Part shown: positions 12,430-25,900 of the stretch, one piece after another
Numbering within the stretch: the first letter of the stretch is position 1
Layout of the letters: each line of letters starts with the position of its first letter
NCBI RefSeq assembly: GCF_026212465.1
Contig: NC_080063.1
Coordinates: forward strand, 18,522,797-18,586,796
DNA: 64,000 nt
Source of the DNA: Amaranthus tricolor
Lineage: Eukaryota > Streptophyta > Magnoliopsida > Caryophyllales > Amaranthaceae
Direction of reading: 5' to 3'
The notes under the pieces: model-generated
Database searches by the model: none
Told to the model about the DNA's origin: nothing
The model's input: the letters and a program-made list of their open reading frames with translations, nothing else
Program-made: the position numbers and the translations under genes

Positions 12430-13125
12430 AAGAGGAATAAAAGAGTTGAAAAATGTTCATAATGCAAAAGTTTTGAAGTGAAAGTTGATATGTGTTCATT
12501 ATTTTGAGCATAGCTTTTGATACGAAGATTGTATTGATGCAAGACTAGTGGCCTTGAAAACTAGACATCAAAAGCTTTCTAACGATATATTATATGCCCA
12601 AATACAACATCTGAGCAACAAATGGCGATCATTTGAAGTTTGTTGAGATTTTCATGCACGCAGAAAGAGTCGACTCTGAGGAAAAAAGCCTAGTCGACTT
12701 TAGCTACAGGAAAAAAGGTTTCGCACGCGTGTTTAAAAACGAATCAGCTTTTTCTCGATTCTGAGGAATGTCGAGTCGACGTGAGCAATTGGAATGACGA
12801 TTTCAAGCAGATTTTGGTGGTTTTGTTTTATAAATATTATTTATTTTATTTTTCTTAATTATTTTTCTAGGTTAGAATGGGTGCCTTGTTGCTTAACCTA
12901 GTGAAAGACATTGGATTTCTATAAGTTATTTACGTTCAGTTTTTGATTTATGTTATTTACTTTATAGATTTGATTGAGTTTATATTACTCTGTTCAAATT
13001 TTATTTATTATATAACTGTATGACATTTAAAATTAAGCAAAAATAATTAAACCCGCTTCCTTGTGTTTGACACAGATCTTCACATACACCGCGCACTAGC
13101 GCTAAATAAAATTTACACATCAACT
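12430..13125 (+). mobile_element. Probable LTR-retrotransposon remnant
   Basis: Non-coding stretch containing repeated GTCGACT-type motifs (12668-12780), a C/T-rich late section and CACATACACCGCGCACTAGC just before ATTTACACATCA near 13115. This resembles the 3' part of Ty3-gypsy-type LTRs in Caryophyllales from general familiarity. No partner LTR, primer site or coding domain is present, so this is a weak call. Confidence 0.3.
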
Positions 13126-13238
13126 AGCCACATTTCCAAAGGGGGCACAAAATTTTCAGATGGAAGGAGTATGTAACCATATGTGATATGACCAAAAAAA
13201 CTTGATTTAATGCGAGAGTTTCATACACTAACCTTTAT

Positions 13239-16200
13239 TCAGCCCCTTTTCCGCTTGTAATCCTTCCATTTGTTCAATATATATGATACTCCTTCTTCCA
13301 AAGTAGCTTTTCGGCCCTCTACGTTATGCCATAGTTCAGTAGTTATGTATCTTCCACTTGGGTTGTACTCGTTAATTTCCTTCAAGGCAGTTGTTACAGC
13401 ATCATACACGTCATCACCCCATTCTTTCTTCAGGTCTCTTAGTTTCTCATCAGAAACATCTATCATTTCCTATAAGAAACAAGTGCAAAGTTAAATATGC
13501 TTCACAATTGTAAGTGCAAACCAGTGTCACGTGATTAGTTTATTTCCTAGCAAATAAAAAAAACAAATTATAGCCGATTTTGGGTCAATTTTGGGTCATT
13601 TGAGCAAATCTGGCAAATTATGTTACACTAGTCAAACCAATCAAGCATTTTACCATTTCCTCAGCTCATGAGTGTACACGCTATCTGGTGATTTTGTAAA
13701 GTACAAACAGTAAGTAAACTAGCTAGTCGCCCGTAATACACTTCATTTCTATCTAAGGAAAAAACTTAATATTTTCTTGAGAGCTGCATTTAATATCAGG
13801 AAGGGAATTTGTTCTGTTTCGAGTGTCAGTCTGTTGAGGAGGCTATCCTTGCCTTTGTAATTTGATCAGTCTATCTTCACAATGATCGGCTAATTGAACT
13901 GGAATCCGATGTTCTTAATTTTTGTTGGTCCCAGATTATAGGTTGTGCTTTGCTAACTTTATAAACAAAGGGGCCTTTCTTTGACTGTAGGTCCAATGAA
14001 GCTCTTGAACCTTTAGTTTGGTTGTAAGCAGCTTCTTTGCTGATCCACCCACCTAAGTGTTTCACATGGGTCATTTCCATTTTTCATTTTTGCTTCAATT
14101 GGATTGATACAAGCTCCCTTGATATATACAAAATAAACTGGTAAAAAAGAATCTTTTCAATTCGATCCACTCACAAAGAAAAGGTTCGACATTTGAAAGG
14201 CAAAATGACCAATTTTGATGGCAGAAAACAATCTAAGAAACTGCTTAAAAATTATATTACTAATACAGAAAATAAACACCAAACTAAAAATAATGCTGAA
14301 GTCAAGTTTTTGACTCGTCTTACAGATTACAGAGTAGCAAAAGCATATATACTGCATGCAGGTGAAGATGCATAGGTCAACTATATAGTTTAAGAAGAGA
14401 AGGCTATAAAAGTGACTTACCTTGTGCTCTCCATTAACTAAAACCACCTTAAAAGGATGCCATTCGGGATCCCTGAGATACTCATCCCACAATGAACATA
14501 ATTCTGCAGCTTTATCTTCAGCAACATCTTCAGGATATTTTCTCTTGCAAGCTTCCTGAAAAACTACACTATCCAGTTCTCCCATTCTTTTGATACCAAT
14601 AACTCCACGAGTTGACATCTCTTTCATGCCCTTTAATTCCAGCAAGCATAGGAAAGATTTTTAGCGTACTGGAGATTGAGAAGACACAAAGAACACAGAA
14701 AACCAAAATAATTGCAAATTCTGATTTGTAACTCTTACATTTATCAACTCCTTGCGAGCTTCCTGGAGTTCTTCATTGCTCCGGCGCTCCTTTATGATGA
14801 GAGCTTGATTCAAAGATTCAACCTCATCCAGATTTTCTTCTTTTTCTCGTAAATCTTTTTGAATTGCCTCCACTCTTTGTATTTCTTCTTTACCTCCCAC
14901 GTACTCCATAACTTTCAACTTCCCTTTAAGTTGCTCAATTTCCAACTCAAGTGCCTGCTTGGCCTCCAGCTGATTTTGAAGCTGCAATATTCGCTTGTGT
15001 AAATCCTCTTTTTGTTTCTGTCATCAAAGAGCAACCACAATATTGTAAAGTTTAACACAAAATCATATCAACTGTCATAATTTTGCAAGCCAATACTTTC
15101 ATACAAAACTTAAAACAGCTACCCACCTTCTGCTCTTCAGCCAATTTGAGCACATTCTCATCTGCCATCTGTTGTACAATAGCTGCATGCTGAAGCGAGT
15201 TGTTCTTCTCAGCATTCTGAAGCAATGAACAGAGAAATTATGTCAAGGTTTCTGACATAGCATGAACAGTTTGCCTAAACTACAACCTCAATCATTTCTA
15301 GCATACTGGATCTAGCACTTTACCCCAAAAGACAAGTAACAATGATAACTTAAAGATACGAACATCTAAGGGTAGCAATGAAGTAACCATACAAACACTA
15401 CCATTAGAGACTTGCTAATCTAATGATCACTAAAGTGCCCAGAAATTGGATACCTTTTCAATATCCTCTTGGAGTTTTTTCCTTTCAGTTTCATTTTTTG
15501 CTTCACGCTCCTCTAGTGCATGCACACGGACCTCAAGCTCCGATCTCTGAGATTGAAGTTGCTGCTTAAGCTTTGCATGGTCATTAAAGATCTTCTGAAA
15601 ATGTTCTTTAGCACTCAGCTGTATCTTTTTAATCTCTGATCAAAGCAAACACTCGTTAGGATTTTGTGCAGAGTACCGACCGAAGTCACAAAATATGGCA
15701 AAATGAATACATCAACAAGAAAGAAAGTTATGGCGCTCTTTAGCCACACGCATGAGAGGTACACAAAACAGAATGTGCCATCCTTGATTATCCAATAAGT
15801 GCGGTTTTACAGTATATGTGTAAAACGTCTTGTATTGAAATTTCTTAAAAGTAAATTGTATAACATATATATGTGTGAATATATAACATCTTTTATAATA
15901 TACAATCATTGTTAAAGTAATGAATATCAATTATACACATGAATGCAGAACTTAATACCTTCGTTATATGCTTGATGAAGCTTGTCTTTCTCTTCCGCCA
16001 ACTTGTTAAAGGAAACAGAGGTTTCAATGAATGTTGTCTCTATTTCCTGCAAACTCTTCTTCTTATTCTCAAGAACGTTTGTCAAGTTTGAGACAAGCTT
16101 ATCTCTTTTTCGAGCTTCTTCTGCCTCAAGCTCAGATACGGTTTTCAGATCTCCAATTTTCCGCAAATGCTCCCCATATATCTCAGTTGACTTGTAATCA

Positions 16201-16868
16201 TCAGCACGAGCAACCCAAGCATAAAGACCAGATTTTTCTGTATCCTTTGCCTCCCAATGTTGTTTCCCATGCTGATTCAATTCATACTCTTTCTCAAATG
16301 CCAAGGCATTGTCCAAACCCAACCAATCTTTGTTAAATTCTACTATAGCCTTGCCAGAGTGACCTCTAAAATTCCACAAAGGATGGACCCTCTTGGGGTT
16401 AAACCCCCTAGCTCTCAGCTCATCCCTCAACTTTGAACCACTTTCCCCAACAAACCGTCCATCTTTGAACTGAGTCGGAATATTCACAACTATTCCCGTC
16501 CAGGGCCAAACGAACTTATCATCATGATCACAAGCAGCAACATGATCATCCCCATTGGCATGCTTTGATGGCATAGCTTGCTTTTGGCCCTCATCTTCCA
16601 GAAATTTAGCTAATCCAAGGTGATTAGCCTTCTCCCTCGCTCTTCTCTTCTTTGAGCTAGCATTCCCAATTCCGGAGGCATGCTGAAGCAATTCTTTATA
16701 ATGATAATCACGCTTCCTCTTCCCTGGGCAATACGGACAGGTGTACTTCTCTTCTGACACCTTTATCTCACGACCTCCCTTCTTCAGCTCTTCAAAAGCT
16801 TGATCTCCATACTCATCTATCTCTGATTCACTGATGTCAGTATCCTCCTCTTCAGAACTGTGACCCAT
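13239..16868 (-). CDS. FDM1: Factor of DNA methylation 1-like (zf-XS, XS, coiled coil, XH), 633 aa
   Basis: Plant RNA-directed DNA methylation factor of the SGS3-like/IDN2 family. Relatives bind double-stranded RNA through XS and dimerise with IDN2 to support DRM2-dependent methylation in the nucleus. Six coding exons: 16868..15959, 15635..15454, 15216..15127, 15017..14739, 14630..14421, 13469..13239, with GT-AG junctions, 1902 nt. The acidic N-terminus has an SESEIDEY motif. The zf-XS finger is at about residues 44-86 (CPYC and His residues). The XS domain is at about 118-229 (WPWTGIVVNIPTQF, KRVHPLWNFRGHSGKAIVEF). Heptad-rich coiled coil fills about 240-480. The XH domain ends the protein (GIKRMGELD, LCSLWDEYLRDPEWHPFKVV, EGVSYILNKWKDYKRKRG). 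Length matches Arabidopsis FDM1 as I recall it. A 1.4-kb intron interrupts the 5' UTR. FDM1 versus FDM2 orthology is not resolved. Confidence 0.93.
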
Positions 16869-16879
16869 CAGGTTGTCAG

Positions 16880-18304
16880 CTATGCCAACTCAATCAACAC
16901 TGTTATCAAGAATACAAAACACAATTCAGTACTAACAAAGACTAAATATTGCAGTAATCAGTATTCATCACACTATCAAATCAGCCAAAAAAAAATGATA
17001 CTAATAAAAAAATTATTACTGTTAGGAGTGTTTGCTTTGATTGGAGACATACACTAAAAAACACAATTTGGTACTAATAAAAAAATTAGCACTATTAAGA
17101 GTGTGATGCGTGCAATAGGAGAGGAATGAATCTGTGGTGTTAAGGATCTTGGCGCTAACAAGTAATTTGTCTCTATCTTTTGAATGAATACTGCACTCCC
17201 CTCTCTTCTGTATTAGGGGATAGTATTGGTGGTCTTTTTTATGTTTAGGCTTTGTTGTGTGCTCTTATCTTCCGTTGACCCTTTCTCGATTATTGTTAGA
17301 GTTCTTTGCTTAGCTTGGTTTCTAGTCGGTTTTGTGCCTTTGGACCGCTAGAGGGAGGCTGTCCTTGTACTTTCAATCTTTTTTGGTTATATATATATAT
17401 ATACACACACACCAGAAAAAACATTTTAGTACTAATAAACACCAAACATTGCACAGCAATTAGTATTCATTACATCATCAAATTATCGACCTCAGCCATA
17501 CTAAGAAATTTCATATTAATCTAAATCGTACTAGTAAGCACATAGTAGGATTATTAATACAAACATTTTAGTACATATAAGCAGCAGATAATGTACAAAA
17601 ATCTGGAGTTATTACATTATCATCTGATCTAGGACAACAACATCCAACTGGAGCAAACAAAAATCATCTAAATATTAAATACTACTACTGTAAAACGAAC
17701 CCTCACTGCTAAAGTTAACCATACTTCTCAAAGATCAATAAACAACCACAAATATTTATAACTCAATGAGTTGCGCAAGTGTCAAATCATAACTATCCTA
17801 AAACTTCAACTAAACCTGAACCTGGAAGGAAATTTCATCCTTCAAAGCAAAACAATAAGTTACTCCATATCAAAACATGAGACATTTAAATGCACAGCGC
17901 AATTAAACATTTAGCGTTACCAAGAAGCAGTATAAGTATAACAAAGCTATCAATTTTACAGGAACATATAAAATTAAACTCTAACAATAACTATTAATTG
18001 CGCGAGTTTCAAATCATGACACCCTAAAATCATTCGAATCATTCTTCTAAAGACTTGACTAAACAAGAACTTGAAAACTTCATTCTTCAAAGCAAAATTA
18101 AAATAGTGTACATCCACATCAAAAGATTATAAATTCAAACTCTTATCTTAGATAAACATTTAGGGTTTCCAGCTGCATTACATAACAATCAATTGTAAGA
18201 ACACATAAATCGAAACCCTAACAATAAGTACTAATTTTATAAAACAAAATGCACAATTTAAAGCTTTCAAAAGTCAAATCAAACAAAGATTGTCAAAAAG
18301 CTAC
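16880..18304 (-). other. 5'UTR intron of the FDM1-like gene
   Basis: The donor GGTAG follows a 5'UTR exon ending at 18305, and the acceptor CATAG lies at 16881-16880, 11 nt before the start codon. The leader exon probably extends to about 18450-18600, with no start codon clearly in frame. The intron contains the LINE 3'-end-like block at 17170-17410. It also has loosely repeated AGTACTAATAAA...CATCAAAT phrases near 16920-17000, 17420-17490 and 17560-17620. Confidence 0.65.
17170..17410 (+). mobile_element. Probable L1-type LINE 3' end, truncated
   Basis: T/G-rich text with GGCTGTCCTTGTACTTTCAAT leading into a TA/CA simple tail (17386-17412) resembles the 3' untranslated end of plant L1 LINEs. 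A weaker phrase of the same kind lies at 13830-13860. No coding domain remains. The call rests on pattern familiarity only. Confidence 0.35.
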
Positions 18305-18599
18305 CTTCAAGATTGCCTTAAAAATTGAAAAATTCCTCAAGAAATTGAAGAGAATCTTCAAGCATGCAGCACTATATTGGACAATCCGGTAGTAGTTGAA
18401 TCGAGCTGAACAATGGAGGAGAACGAGGAAAGAGAAAGGTGAAAATGTCGCAAATTAAGAAAACATCAATGGAGTAAATGAGATTTTGGTCAAAGATTTA
18501 CAAGAAATTGAAATCGAGATTTTTTTATGGAAATCAGGGGTTTTGGGGAAGAGGTTAAAACAGGTGAGTCAAAAGAGGGACACTGATAAAAAGGACTAA

Positions 18600-20001
18600 A
18601 GATTGAAGACAGAGAAAAAACGCTGATGCTTTCTTACCTTGTCGTTTACTACAGTATTGCTGTCGTTTACTACAATTATGATTTTTTTATTAGTTAACTT
18701 AATTTCAATTAGTCGTATCTAATTTGCTGCTTTGTAATAGTACTTACTCCGTTGCTGATATACTTGTTGCATTTTGATTATGTACATTTTTATTATTTAA
18801 GTTTATTTTATATATTACGGTTAATATGTATATAAAAATATAGTTAAGTGAGATCTTATTTAAATCGTCTAATTGTATACTTTCATAATATTAACTTTTA
18901 ATAATTTTTAAATGTGTATAATTCAACTTATAAATGAACAAAATAATACATTAGATTGCGTAAAAAGTCAAATGTAACAAGTATAATGAAACGGAGGAAG
19001 TATTTTATATGAAAATGATCTTGTTATTTTTAAAAAAAAATTATGGACATATTTTTTTCTTTTAAAATGTTATACACATAATAAATAGATAATTTTTTAT
19101 TCTCATAACTTAAATAAAAGTACTTTTTTATGTTTATGTCAAATTATTAGTAACAAACTTCAAAGCAAAGGAATAAATTATTCAACACTCTCCTAATTAT
19201 TTTAAATAACTACATAATCTATATTTTCTGGTTTGAAATTACTAATATTTTTAAAAATTTAAATTATACTAAAAAATCACTACAGATAGAAGGGTTGAAT
19301 TAATTTTTTTTGTAAAGGTAAAAATCGTAACCTTATCACATTTCCCCCTCCTCCTCTCCCTAGTCTTTATTGACCTCCTTCTCCAGCCACCACCACCCTA
19401 TCTTCCATCCCAAACACCGCTCCTCCCTTCACCTCCCTAAGCGACCTCCTCCCACCCTTAAAACCACCTTGAGTGTTAACATCAACCACCATCTCGTCGT
19501 GACCCTCCTGCAATATTTCTAACAACCACACTCCTTCCTTTCAAACCACAAAAACCCAACCTTGTGACCCTTCATCCACGCATAAGCCCTTCCCACGTCC
19601 ACATCCAACCTCAACCCCCTTGTTTCTCAGTCTACCTCTTTACACCATACCATTTAGGTGGCTATCGTGTATCCCTATAGTTGATTGTCAAGAGTTCGTG
19701 TGTACTATAGGGGGCAATTTTGACTTTTTGAGCAGTGATTATGTCACACTGCGACTTCTTTTGTGAGGCTTATTTATTCATTTTATATAATAAATAATCA
19801 TATCTCTTACGCTATGTAACAAAATTAAAGAAACGATCCACATAAAAGTAAAGTAAAATCAAAGACGCAAGTCGAGTATGTGGTCTTATGAAAGAAAGTT
19901 TTTCCTTATTTATTTATATATTCTCTATTATTCCTATTTTTCTAATCCTTTCAACTAAAAAGGGACATTTGAATATGAAATTAATGCCAAAATCGATACG
20001 A
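18600..20001. other. Intergenic, AT-rich, with a C-rich block
   Basis: Mostly AT-rich. The block at 19338-19650 is strongly C-rich on the plus strand (repeated CACC, CCTCC) and has no sustained frame. Its texture resembles the arms of the foldback element at 61602-62530, so it may be a decayed relative. No gene is supported. Confidence 0.4.
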
Positions 20002-20833
20002 TGTTAAAAATTTTGATGAACGATAATAATATCAATGAACTAACAAATGTTTGATAATGTAAAACTTGTGAAAAGGACACAGAGATTTAAGAAGGTTCAT
20101 CCAATAATAGCTACGTCTTCCGTCGTATGTAGTTTCTTGGTTATATTATATCAATGGAATATAAAAACACTCTTATAAACTATTGCAATTGAGTAAAAAA
20201 TAAAACAAAAGGTTATGTGTTTGGCTTAGAGATTGTGTTTTTTTTTTTGATTTTTTGATGTTTGTATGAGAGCTCTCTGTTTATAGGAGAAATCACACAA
20301 AATAACATTAAGTACATTAAAGCAATGAATAAATGATAATAAAACAGCCCTAAGTACTTGAAGAGTCAAAAACAGCATCCTAGGAGCATCAGAGACGTCG
20401 CTCGTTCGGTCGAGCGGGCTACAGGAAGTTTCTGGTTGCATTCTGTCTGCTCGCTCGACCCACCTTGAAGCTTGCTCAGTCGAGTGACACTTTAGAGAGT
20501 TTCTGACAGTTTTGCTCGACTTTGCGTAGTAGAGCATCTTGAATTAAACCTTAGCACTTCTTCATTAAGTCTCATAACTCCCATGATTAACTCACTCTTC
20601 ATTACCTCATTATTTCATACATTAATCACCATCACAAACCATAAACATTAAGACTAAACTTAATATACCCACATTAATACACTTATTGGATTCCATTCCA
20701 AGAGTTACACGTAAATGCACACATCAATTGTGCACTCAAGTCACATCATTCATATCAGAATCTCTATTCCGAACTCTAAATACTCATAAGTCTTGAGCAC
20801 ATCACTTAGCATTTGTTTTGGCTTAACCCAACA
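20002..20833 (-). mobile_element. Probable Ty1-copia LTR (solo or truncated)
   Basis: On the minus strand the block starts TGTTGGGTTAAGCC and ends TTTTTAACA, matching the TGTTGG...AACA ends of copia LTRs. Inside are CTCGACTGAG/GGTCGAGCGAG repeats, then a R-U5-like run containing CTTAAATCTCTGTGTCC. Length is 832 bp. No coding domain adjoins and no target duplication was found, so it may be an old truncated copy. Confidence 0.45.
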
Positions 20834-22917
20834 TGAGACACAAACACATTGAAAAATAACTCATCTGGCCATCTAGGCGAAGCTAGTAGGCCCAACACAG
20901 ACTCAGCGCAATATGGCCGGGCATGGTTGCACGACACGTAAACTGGTAGCCTGCCAAGGGTCTAATGTTTACTTGCCAAAGCATCATAAGGCTCGTGCCA
21001 GACTCAGGCACGACAAAGACCGTGCAAACTACACACGGCCTACAATGACACACGGTCCATGGCCATGTGAGTCTGTGCGATACGGTAACATCGTCTTTCA
21101 TCATTCCCCGCCAATTCTCTCAGCTTTCTTCCACATTTTCAATTTCAATTATCGGAAAATCATTACCAAACGTCAAGAACCCTAAAAGTCACTGAAAAAT
21201 CCCAATCAAAGAGAAATATTCCCACAGTTCGGCGTAACAGATGAATTTTTCAGCAAAAGATCAACAACTGTGGATCGTATTGAAACCGGTGTTCTGTGTT
21301 CATCTTTACGACGGTTCTGAAGATATCAATATCGCTCATCTTCTCGAAAGAAAATTTGGTTCTGAAAATGCGCAACTCTCAGTCATCTTCTCGCTCTAAT
21401 TTCTTCCCTCAGGTGCTTCATTGATGAAGAATTTCATTGCTTAATTTTGATGCTATTGTATGATTTTTGTGTTTCATCGGTTGATTTTTAGTTTTGTTTG
21501 ATGATTAGTGTTCTTCGAAGTATGCTTAATGTAACGGTAGAGGAGAATAATCCGCTGACATGATGATCATTCTCGACTTCTCGTCATGTTTGAATTTGGA
21601 TGAAGTAATTAATTTAGAACCAGAAGAAGAATTAGCATAAATGCATATCATTATGTTCAATTCCCATGCTTAGGTTTTGAATTGCAATATAAGTTCTGTT
21701 CTACGTTGTTGTGTTTGATGATATTGTTAAGGAACCAGCTCAGGATATGCTATGAGCTCTTCTGGCTAGAATTGGAGATGCAACACATGTTCTCCTTATA
21801 CAGGTGAATTCGATTCAAATCTATAAACCTTTGCTGTCATGTTGGCTTCAAATCATGTTAATAAACCAACTAAAACAAAGGATTTAGTTGAGGGTTTTGT
21901 CCCCGGCAGGTGCTATATACTCTATCTGATATATGAGCATATTGAACTATTACATGTTTTGGATTTGGAATAAGATTCAGTCACAATTGTGGTTGCTTAC
22001 TCATTCTTAGGTACCAGTATTTTCTATCAAACTCGAAGTACACAACCTATGTTTTTGCTCTTAAGTTAATACAACAGTATCTCTATCTTCTATTTTATTC
22101 TGTTCTTCTACAATTCTTCTCTCTTTTCCTAACCTTCTCTTTTCTATTGCAAACTATTAACATATCAGCAGCTTATGGCTTATGGCTTTGTAAAACCTCA
22201 ATGTCGCTTATGGCTTCATAGCTGACCCTCTTACATTGATGGTTAATTTGTAGTGAAAAATCATAAATTTATAATTCTAGTCAGTTAGATTAGCTGTTCG
22301 CTCTAAAGGGATGATGAGATAATACCAAAGATGAGGATTCTCTGTTCATGAAGCAACAAAGTGGAAGAATAGGGGTTAAAATGGAAGAATAAGAATTGTT
22401 AATATCTCAAGGTTGTAACTTCGATATTGACTTATTGTCAAGGGACTGATTTATTGTCAAGGGACTTTGAAATATTTATGACTAAAGGCTAAAGCTACCT
22501 ATTCCAAACTCCTTAATTCATCTGAATGTGTATTATGTCCTTACTTATTTTCTTTTGCTCATTTTGTGCTTAGCAGCGTCATTTGAGACAAGAGTGTGTA
22601 CACCTGTTTAATGTATTTGATATGTACATACTATGACAGTGCATGAGTCCACATTAGAATATATTCACCCTTTTTACTGGTGCTTTCTAGATACTACTAG
22701 GACTTCTAGAACAATTTGTTAGCAAGTTACATAAAAACAATTTGCATTTTGACTACTGTGAGGATCAACAGGGGAAGTTATGATGAATCCATTCTTTTAT
22801 GATTATCAGCTTCATGGAAGTTTGTAATCCAAGTGCTTCATTATTTCTACTGCAGTATTGTTGTTATTGTGCCTCTGGATCAGATCTACGAGTAGCTTTA
22901 TCGTGCTTAGTATTTCT
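20834..22917. other. Intergenic with GC-rich block and exon-like plus-strand pieces
   Basis: 20880-21080 is unusually GC-rich with repeated GCACGAC phrases, probably retroelement-derived. 21241-21399 is an open frame of 52 codons on the plus strand preceded by 5'UTR-like CT-rich sequence. A second exon-like block at 21731-21804 carries an in-frame TGA. The DUF547 gene 3' UTR should lie in the last 100-200 bp. Confidence 0.4.
21241..21399 (+). pseudogene. Possible small ORF or first exon of a decayed gene
   Basis: ATG AAT TTT opens a 52-codon frame (starts MNFSAKDQQLWIVL, ends SVIFSL) after CT-rich leader-like sequence, with a CAG/GTGC donor-like site 12 nt beyond its stop. A block at 21731-21804 between AAG and CAG/GTGA reads like another exon but holds a stop codon. 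I recognise no family. It could be an lncRNA, a pseudogene or chance. Confidence 0.2.
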
Positions 22918-25900
22918 CTAATATGGTAGCAAGTATTGGAATTCATATTGGTATGGCACAATTTCTATCATCTTTCCTGTCGGAACTTTTCTATCTTCAT
23001 ATAGACACTCCATTAATGCTCTTTTAAGTATCCCATTTGGAGTTAACTGGCTATAGATCCACTCTATTAGTGATTCAATGTCATCTGCAAAATCTTGCAT
23101 GTGCCATTGTAGGAGTTTAGGCACTAGAACCTTTCTCTTGCTTGTCACCTGTATGGAAGCTTCCAAGTATTCCACTTTTGCTCTACCTAGTTGATTAACC
23201 ACTTCTTCTGGAGTATAAATCCACAACTGCAAAAAGGGATTACTTATTGCTTAGCACGAGATTCATAGTAACACCAGGCTATTAAAGTTTGTAAAGTCAA
23301 GTAGATTATACTAACTGCTGGTGAAGACCAATTGCCTCGGCAAAGTGCAAAGGTTATGTTGGGTTCTGGATACCGCAGTCCATAAGCACGACGTAGTAAC
23401 ATTTCTTTTTCATCTGTGAGATTCTATATGATGAAATAGATGAGTTAGCTGATGATGCAGGTTCTGAATACTGTAATCCATAAGCACAACTTAACTTCAT
23501 GTTGTTTGTTAGATGCATATTAGTGTCACATGATCCGCTATTTTTCAACCGTGAATCAAAAAAAGTGAATTGTTGACAAACTTTTCTATTTGATCCATTT
23601 GTGCAGATTGCGAATTCAAAAGGCGAATTAGCTAGTGAACTATGTTCCATTACACCGATTCAGATTTTCAGAGTGTAGTCAATGGAGTAAATTAAGGTGA
23701 ATGTTTTTTTTTTACTTGTCCTCATGCATTGAATTAGATTAACCTTAATTATGATGGAACCTTGAGAGATTTTTGGTTTCTTCTTTCTTTTACGACTTAT
23801 GGATATAGAAATAGGGAGATTTTGTGAAGACTTACATATTTTGGATCGCTTGGATGCCGGAGAAGGTAATGCTCAATTGCAAGAGCATTCAGCACTATTC
23901 CGCCAACATTTAGTGCAGCCTGGTTCAAAAGTGAGCTTTTAGTTTTTCCGATTCTTACGGATTTAAGTTTCTGTACTTTGTTTTCCTGTTCTAGTTTAAT
24001 TTTATCATGTTTCTAAAGCTTGCCAATTATGAAAATCTGCAACATCACTACTCACCTTGTTCAGAAGTGTCAGCATCCCTTCCTGTGAATTTGGCAGCCC
24101 ATATTGTAAGTAAGCCTGGTTCCAAAACACAAAAGAAGAGGGTTAGTGCCTCAGTTTTTGTTCTTGATTGCATTTGTCGTGTTTGAAGATATCTTACAGA
24201 GTTACAGTACATGCATTATGGAGGCATTGTAGATATTAATCCAGAAGGCTAGCTTTTCCTTGTTGCTCAAGAATGACAAGTCCACGGAACATAATTTTTG
24301 CAACAAAACCCTGACAGGGTTTCCATAATATTTTCAGCTCATCTTTTCAATAGAATTACATTGTTAATGCTTGTTGACTGAGGAACATACTAACTTACGG
24401 AGTACCTGAGTTTTCTAGTTGCAGGAAATGATTCCGTAAGTTGAGCTGTCTTCAGCGAATTTCTCGTGATCTGAATGAAGTTCTTGTAGGGGCCAAAATT
24501 AATTTCTGAGCTATCAGAAACTTGTGAAGTTCCGTCATCATTAGTGATAATCGATCTTGCTTTACAGCTGAATGTGTTTTTGGGTGAAAAGCTTTTGGAG
24601 CTGATGCAGTTTATAGTATGCTTATTAGCAGCATTTACTTGCTCACTTTCTGTTGATGTCCGGTTCAGCTTTTTAAATATGCTTATCAAGCATTTGAGCA
24701 GTTCTTCGGAGAGCCTATTTGGTTCCTCGTTGCCGACTTCATCATCTTGGCTATGGTCTGGCTTATTTCTTGTAATTCTCAGGTATCTCTTGGCAGTTTC
24801 TTCTGCTTTCATACATGGTACTTGAAAATGTAAGTGAACACGATGTAATTATTCAATTACCATCATTTTGCATTTTTTTTATTTGCCACACTACATTAAG
24901 CCAATTTTAGATTTTAAAATGAAACATAATTCCCAAACACAACATAAGGTGGAACTCAGGTTTTTAGAGATGACAGGTTTACTAACCTTTGGATGCTGCA
25001 AAAGAATAAGTTTGCATGTCTGCAACAGAGCTGAAAGATAACCTTCCCTCTTCTAAACTTTTTCTCCTGTTATGTCTTCGTTTTACCTTAATCAATTCTA
25101 AATCTTTACATTCTCTTTGGTTTTGCTGTTTGTAGGGTAATTTCATCTCGACATACTTTCTTGGCTGACCCAACTGGAAATCTTTGTTCAGCTTCGACTC
25201 TTTATGAAGGTTCTTCTTTAGTTTCTCTACCTTTTGTTCTAACCACGTAATTTCTCTCTCTACCATTGCTAATTCTGCTAGAAGCACCTGCACCTGCATC
25301 ACAAGCATGTATTTAGTAAACTAAGTTTGGATTTTTTGTAACATAAATCCGTGTCTTGCAGTATGCAGACCTTCTTGTATGACTCGTATCCACGTTCTGC
25401 GTTAAATATATACTTTATTAAGTGACTTGAAGATTAATAGTTTAAATTACTAATGTGATTCTCATTTTGGATGACATAAAATAGACTTATGGTCTATTAT
25501 CTAGGGAAAGTAAGAAAGCAATAGAGAATTATAGCCTAGTATGAGGCATAATCTTTGTTGATGACAATTTCTTAGTATTTGTTTTGCTTCATTCATGTAG
25601 ACGAATCTGTTAAAGTATATAACATATCATGGGGCCTTAACGATGAGCTTAAGCTTTTGGCTGAGTTGGTTACTTGACAGAATCCATATTGTTGTTATTA
25701 GGACCTTTTAGCATAATTGTTCTTATAACATCTTGTACTAGGAGTGATAATTTACCTCCAACGGAAGCAATGAAGAAAGGCAAGGACAAGAAAGAAGAGG
25801 TCCTTTCAATGCATTTCGCAGTACACCATTCATCTGTAACTCCCCATCTAGCCTTTCCTGCAGCTCCTCCACCTGTTGAAACACAAAATTCAGACCATAT

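Noticed and set aside
15712..15930. 72-codon ORF inside the FDM1-like gene
   Set aside because: It falls in intron 1 of the coding region and has no family resemblance.
23354..23650. 98-codon minus-strand ORF across the DUF547 intron and exon 8
   Set aside because: It reads exon 8 in the wrong frame after running through the intron; the spliced model keeps the DUF547 motif.
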